Shown piece after piece: positions 63,932 through 64,000 of a stretch of 64,000 nt of DNA. Numbering within the stretch: position 1 is the first letter of the stretch; every line of letters begins with the position of its first letter. Below the pieces are notes generated by a model. It searched no databases. It was given only the letters and a program-made list of their open reading frames with translations, and was not told where the DNA came from. This stretch comes from Holothuria scabra (Eukaryota > Echinodermata > Holothuroidea > Aspidochirotida > Holothuriidae). The position numbers and the translations under genes were made by a program. The stretch is taken from positions 10,851,450 through 10,915,449 of the forward strand of contig CM074187.1 in the NCBI GenBank assembly GCA_037179385.1, given 5' to 3'.

Positions 63932-64000
63932 GACTGCGATTAGCACTTGTTTTAGTGACTGTGGGCAGCTATTAGTGGGGTCCATCAGCCTTTAAACGTC
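63932..64000. mobile_element. GGGGTCCATCA inverted-repeat element, copy 3 (cut by window edge)
   Basis: TGTGGGCAGCTATTAGTGGG, then GTCCATCAGCCT, matches the first ~60 bases of the family; the remainder lies beyond the window. Confidence 0.6.

Larger units (their letters stand above)
35830..64000. other. Downstream intergenic region, 28 kb without a recognised gene
   Basis: No second homeobox, no splice-flanked exon with a recognisable domain and no structural RNA gene was found. Recognisable content is the set of small mobile elements, degenerate word repeats and microsatellites listed individually. The stretches 39.4-41.0, 48.2-49.7, 50.1-52.5, 53.4-55.2 and 60.0-61.7 kb appear as plain AT-rich DNA to me. 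Confidence 0.5.

Overview
The window is AT-rich eukaryotic DNA with one confidently recognisable protein-coding gene: a two-exon posterior-class (Abd-B / Hox9-13 type) Hox gene on the + strand. Exon 1 is 7784-8285, exon 2 is 34471-34775, and a 26.2 kb intron separates them. The homeodomain has the posterior signature (Pro7-Tyr8, then [13 protein letters not shown] and [16 protein letters not shown]) and most resembles the Hox11/13 group of ambulacrarians. With the AT-rich, repeat-dense non-coding DNA, this suggests an echinoderm genome. A sea cucumber is possible, but the species and the a/b/c paralogue cannot be settled from the sequence alone.

Layout: 1-7.2 kb is intergenic DNA with several short transposable-element relics. 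About 7.2-7.78 kb is a CpG-richer promoter/5'UTR candidate. Exon 1 encodes a low-complexity, Ser/Pro/Tyr/Asn/Gly-rich N-terminal region and ends in a perfect CAG|GTAAGT donor, in phase 1. The intron carries MITEs, a CAGGG-ended element and degenerate repeats. Exon 2 carries the whole homeobox and the stop codon. From about 35.5 kb to the end no further gene was recognised.

Most explainable non-coding structure is small non-autonomous mobile DNA. There are two TTAA-flanked inverted-repeat families with related ends (nine and seven loci), and a short repeat whose head matches the 5' end of U2 snRNA (four loci, two keeping the head). Smaller groups are a GGGGTCCATCA inverted-repeat family, a fold-back CACTG/CAGTG family, a GTTTAACAAG family, a single CCATGGGCGTCCGCAG element, and several loci built from degenerate copies of one short word. 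No rRNA, convincing tRNA, CRISPR array or second homeobox was seen.

The strongest candidates for something little described are the U2-headed repeat and the pair of TTAA families that may share one transposase. All coordinates and alignments were made by eye.
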